Assembly: GCA_024642445.1 (NCBI GenBank)
Contig: JAHEBG010000043.1
Location: forward strand, 1 to 7,796
Source: Gammaproteobacteria bacterium
GTDB taxonomy: Bacteria > Pseudomonadota > Gammaproteobacteria > Xanthomonadales > Xanthomonadaceae
Length of the DNA: 7,796 bases
Direction: 5' to 3'
Every line of letters begins with the position of its first letter. Positions within the stretch are counted from its first letter, which is position 1. Of the stretch, positions 5,855 through 7,796 are shown piece after piece. The position numbers and the translations under genes were made by a program. Under the pieces are notes generated by a model, which was given only the letters and a program-made list of their open reading frames with translations, did not search any database and was not told where the DNA came from.

Positions 5855-7796
5855 ATGACCGCAGACAATATCCTCACCATGGCCAAAGCGTTGGTGCAAT
5901 CCGGCGATCTGGAAGGCGCCGAAGCGGCGTTGTCGGCGCGAGCCCGGGTACAACCGGTATCTTCCGAAATCATTCTTTTTCTGGCCGACGTTTTGCTTAA
6001 ACTGAAACAGCCGGAGCAGACCGTTGCGCTGTTGCAGCAACATACTACCTTACGCGACTGTGTTGATTGGTTGCGCGAATACAGCATTGGCGAGCGCATG
6101 AATGCCACCGCGACCAATTTGCTGGAAGCCTTGCCGAAATCCGGCAGCATCGATGACCTTATCGATCAGGCCGCGCTCATGCAAATGAAAGGCGACGCGC
6201 GTGCCGCCGCATTCCTGTGCCGAAAGGTTCTGGCAATACAGCCCAATAACGCCTTCGCACACAACCATCTGGGCCGCGCCCTGTTCAACACAGGTGCCAG
6301 CGAAGATGCACTGCAGGCTTTCGATGCCGCTGTACGTCTGGCGCCGGCCTATGCACAGGCCTGGCACAACCTGGGCCATGTGCGTCGCGCCAAGAGCGAC
6401 CTCAAAGGTGCCGAAGCGGCCTATCAAAAAGCCGTTGGTCTTGCACCCTACTACCAGTCGGCCTGGTTGAATCTGGCCTTGCTGCGTATGGGCAGCGGCG
6501 ACAACAGTACCGCAGTTACCCATCTTGAAAAACTGCTGGAATTCAATCCAAAACATGCCGAAGCCTGGCTGAACATGGGAATCTGCCGGCAGATTCAACG
6601 GGATTTCGAACCGGCCCGCAAAGCATTCGAGCAGGCATTGTCACTGACACCCGAAGATCCGCGTGTTTGGCGGCATATGGCTGGCCTGAAGCGTGAGTTG
6701 CTGAATAATGCCGGGGCGATAGACTGCTTCCGCAAGGCCTTGGCCTTGGTACCCAACGACAGCGATCTGTGGGCGGAATTGATTTCCACCTTGGAACTGG
6801 AGAGCGATCTGGATGCTGCCGAAACCGCGATTGCCGAAGGTCTGAAAATCCTGCCGTTCGATATCAACATCCTTTTCGAATCGGCAAAAATCGAACGGCG
6901 TCGCGGAAAAACCGAAGATGCCTATGCCACGCTGAAATCCATCCCGTTGCAGAAACTGCATCCGCGTCTGCACCAAGCCTACCATTTTGAATTGGCAATG
7001 GCCGCCGACCGAAACGCCCATTTCGATGAGGCCATGGCCGAGTTCGGCAAGGGCAACGCCATGGCCATGGCCAGCATTCGTGCGCGGCAAACCGACAAGG
7101 GTGCATTAGAACGGCAAATCGATGCCGTAAGCCGCTGGCTTGACCACGGCGCACCTTCGGCTGGAAACGGTGCCGATGAGGATACCGGCGCAGACCTGTG
7201 TTTTCTGATCGGCTTTCCGCGCTCCGGTACAACCCTGTTGGATGTCATGCTCGACGGCCATGCCAATGTACTGACATTGGAAGAAAAACCGACCATCGAG
7301 CGTGTGGCCTTCCGGTTGGACCGGTTTCAAGGCCATTATCCTTTCGCCATGGAAACCATCAGCGCCGATCAGCTCCGCGAACTGCGCACGCTGTATCGCG
7401 AACAGATTGCCGAGCTGCGCCATCCCGAGCATACCGTGGTAATCGATAAAATGCCGATTCGCACGGTACATGCCGCCTTCATGCACCGTCTTTTTCCTGA
7501 TGCCAAATTTCTGTTTACTGAACGTCATCCTTGCGACGTAGTGCTAAGCAACTACATGCAGAACTATGCCCTCAATGAAGCCATGATCCAGTTCGCACGC
7601 CTGGATACTGCCGTCAGCACCTACGATGCGGTGATGCAGTTATGGCAAAAAACGTTGCAGAAACTTCCCGCCATGACGATACACAGCCTGCAGTACGAGG
7701 CACTCATTGAATCACCGGAACAGACACTGCGAGACGTCTGTGATTTCCTCGGCATTGCCTGGCAAAGCGGCATTGATCAACACCAAGATACCTTGG
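5855..7796 (+). CDS. TPR-repeat sulfotransferase, tyrosylprotein-sulfotransferase-like (3' partial)
   Basis: The frame is open for 647 codons to the window edge. Relatives are usually a few tens of residues longer. No signal peptide or membrane segment is seen, so the protein is probably cytoplasmic. Residues 1-130 are helical, TPR-like and degenerate. About six 34-residue TPR units run from 132 to 337 (for example NAFAHNHLGRALFNTG, YAQAWHNLGHV, HAEAWLNMGICRQ), with weaker helical repeats to about 415. Residues 448 onward form a PAPS-dependent sulfotransferase domain (Sulfotransfer_3-like). The 5'-phosphosulfate loop is FLIGFPRSGTTLLDVMLDGH (450-469), a candidate catalytic Glu is in LTLEEKP (E476 or E477), VVIDKMP is at 528-534, and the 3'-phosphate site is FLFTERHPCDVVLSNYMQNY (552-571; R557 and S565). 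The layout predicts sulfate transfer from PAPS to a protein or other acceptor that the TPRs may recruit. The substrate is unknown. AGGA six bases upstream supports the start. It follows the tRNA terminator as a separate unit. Confidence 0.9.
   Translation, partial: MTADNILTMAKALVQSGDLEGAEAALSARARVQPVSSEIILFLADVLLKLKQPEQTVALLQQHTTLRDCVDWLREYSIGERMNATATNLLEALPKSGSIDDLIDQAALMQMKGDARAAAFLCRKVLAIQPNNAFAHNHLGRALFNTGASEDALQAFDAAVRLAPAYAQAWHNLGHVRRAKSDLKGAEAAYQKAVGLAPYYQSAWLNLALLRMGSGDNSTAVTHLEKLLEFNPKHAEAWLNMGICRQIQRDFEPARKAFEQALSLTPEDPRVWRHMAGLKRELLNNAGAIDCFRKALALVPNDSDLWAELISTLELESDLDAAETAIAEGLKILPFDINILFESAKIERRRGKTEDAYATLKSIPLQKLHPRLHQAYHFELAMAADRNAHFDEAMAEFGKGNAMAMASIRARQTDKGALERQIDAVSRWLDHGAPSAGNGADEDTGADLCFLIGFPRSGTTLLDVMLDGHANVLTLEEKPTIERVAFRLDRFQGHYPFAMETISADQLRELRTLYREQIAELRHPEHTVVIDKMPIRTVHAAFMHRLFPDAKFLFTERHPCDVVLSNYMQNYALNEAMIQFARLDTAVSTYDAVMQLWQKTLQKLPAMTIHSLQYEALIESPEQTLRDVCDFLGIAWQSGIDQHQDTL

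Noticed and set aside
5725..6150. Minus-strand frame of 141 codons across the tRNA and the start of the TPR gene
   Set aside because: It runs through the tRNA and its terminator, giving a fragment resembling GGTRTPTT. This is the familiar spurious peptide from an antisense tRNA-Leu.
6050..7528. Several minus-strand frames (91 to 182 codons) opposite the TPR-sulfotransferase
   Set aside because: The + strand frame is continuous for 647 codons with clear TPR and sulfotransferase motifs. The opposing frames overlap one another and show no domain.

Overview
The window looks like ordinary chromosomal core sequence from a proteobacterium, most likely a gammaproteobacterium. The reasons are a PstB and PhoU of gammaproteobacterial type, an rnr-rlmB pair in the same order as in Escherichia coli, an RNase T (a largely gammaproteobacterial enzyme), and a TPR-sulfotransferase of a kind common in Xanthomonadales-like and other environmental proteobacteria. 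G+C is moderately high by eye. The genus cannot be fixed from the sequence alone. Codon use looks even throughout, and I see no insertion sequence, integrase, CRISPR array or prophage gene.

Region 1 (1-1516, + strand) is the end of a phosphate-uptake operon: pstB, lacking only its first few residues, then phoU, then a strong rho-independent terminator. Region 2 (1545-2159, +) is rnt (RNase T), a single gene with its own apparent extended -10 element. Region 3 (5578 down to 2160, - strand) is a compact operon: rnr (RNase R), rlmB (23S rRNA G2251 2'-O-methyltransferase) and a small three-helix membrane protein. Its gaps are 9 bp and then a 4-bp ATGA overlap. It converges on rnt with zero bases between the two stop codons. 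Region 4 (5640-5807, +) is a tRNA-Leu(CAG) transcription unit with a near-consensus sigma-70 promoter, an encoded CCA end and a rho-independent terminator. Region 5 (5855 to the window end, +) is a large TPR protein with a C-terminal sulfotransferase domain resembling tyrosylprotein sulfotransferases. It is cut by the window edge.

Functionally, region 1 serves phosphate import and Pho signalling. Regions 2-4 form an RNA-metabolism neighbourhood: a tRNA, two 3'-to-5' exoribonucleases that act in RNA maturation and decay, and an rRNA methylase. The TPR-sulfotransferase is the least understood gene. I found no convincing undescribed multi-gene system. The points most worth a second look are the TPST-like active site, two substitutions in RNase T at positions that set its C-sensitivity in E. 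coli, a possible leaderless start for rnt, the membrane protein coupled to rlmB, and the basic N-terminal extension and leader hairpins of rnr.
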